Shown piece by piece: positions 63,879 to 64,000 of a stretch of DNA of 64,000 bases. The notes beneath the pieces are model-generated. The model was not told the origin of the DNA and did not search any database. It worked only from the letters and a program-made list of their open reading frames with translations. This DNA comes from JBALVT01 sp045110675 (GTDB lineage: Bacteria > Pseudomonadota > Gammaproteobacteria > Pseudomonadales > Halieaceae): assembly GCA_045110675.1 (NCBI GenBank), contig JBGCGJ010000004.1, forward strand, positions 1 through 64,000, given 5' to 3'. How positions within the stretch are numbered: the first letter of the stretch is position 1; every line of letters starts with the position of its first letter. The translations under genes and the position numbers were made by a program.

Positions 63879-64000
63879 ATGAGGCGATTCAAATTTGTCC
63901 GCGATCCGTTGGCCACCCAGATTGGGGATAACGTTGAGCAATTTCTGAGAATAATGGGCGGTCCTGTGTGCATTTTCCTCAGTGGCGATAACCCGGATCA
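63879..64000 (+). CDS. Partial protein, possibly succinylglutamate desuccinylase/aspartoacylase-like, cut by right edge
   Basis: ATG 63879 is preceded by AAGGTGA and opens a frame that runs to the window edge (40 codons: RRFKFVRDPLATQIGDNVEQ and then FLRIMGGPVCIFLSGDN). The text recalls the start of AstE/aspartoacylase-like zinc peptidase relatives, whose zinc motif would come shortly after, but that part is outside the window. The assignment is a guess; the gene itself is likely real. Confidence 0.5.
   Translation, partial: MRRFKFVRDPLATQIGDNVEQFLRIMGGPVCIFLSGDNPD

Overview
The window looks like a chromosomal segment of a marine-type gammaproteobacterium, probably in or near the Cellvibrionales/Halieaceae. 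The evidence is the Pseudomonas/Cellvibrio-like housekeeping order accA-tilS-pyrG-kdsA-eno-ftsB-ispD-ispF-truD-pcm-nlpD-rpoS-...-fdxA-mutS, a sodium-pumping oxaloacetate decarboxylase, a large TonB-dependent receptor and many exported peptidases. The taxonomic placement is inference from gene order and protein style. I saw no rRNA or tRNA gene, CRISPR array or intact insertion sequence.

Layout. (1) 1-14.2 kb: the N-terminal part of a leftward gene, then two divergent peptide-use operons. The leftward one encodes a POT transporter, an M1 aminopeptidase lipoprotein and a saccharopine-dehydrogenase-like protein. The rightward one encodes an M28 peptidase and a four-gene Opp/Dpp-type ABC importer. 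(2) 14.5-21.4 kb: an accessory oxidation locus with a TonB-dependent receptor, a [2Fe-2S] subunit, a LysR regulator, an exported carboxymuconolactone-decarboxylase-like protein and a twin-arginine-exported molybdenum hydroxylase subunit. Two near-identical T-N11-A dyads tie the receptor promoter to the LysR promoter. (3) 21.4-45 kb: housekeeping genes, starting with dusC and oadGAB. surE is missing from its usual place between truD and pcm, and a DUF368 membrane protein sits between pcm and nlpD.

(4) 45-54.6 kb: accessory genes. These include a membrane-anchored serine hydrolase, a DUF985 cupin, a DUF2750 protein, and an ECF41-type sigma factor behind a cytochrome-b-like membrane protein with a recognisable ECF41 promoter. 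Two decayed gene remnants, an SDR, a trypsin-like protease/FHA membrane protein pair and a DUF1223 protein follow. (5) 54.8-57.1 kb: a compact bufferin-type RiPP operon (bufA-bufB-bufC). Its BufA2-like precursor carries two near-identical six-cysteine domains in tandem, and a strong hairpin separates it from the DUF692 modifying enzyme. (6) 57.1-63.7 kb: an SDR with a leader, then a leftward operon of gamma-glutamyltransferase, D-aminoacylase-like amidohydrolase, DUF1611 protein and dipeptide epimerase, which fits breakdown of gamma-glutamyl, D-amino-acid or murein peptides. A new rightward gene starts at 63879 and leaves the window.

The two ends of the window therefore both hold peptide-scavenging genes. 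The strongest leads for new biology are the tandem bufferin precursor, the ECF41/cytochrome-b operon and the LysR-linked molybdenum hydroxylase locus.
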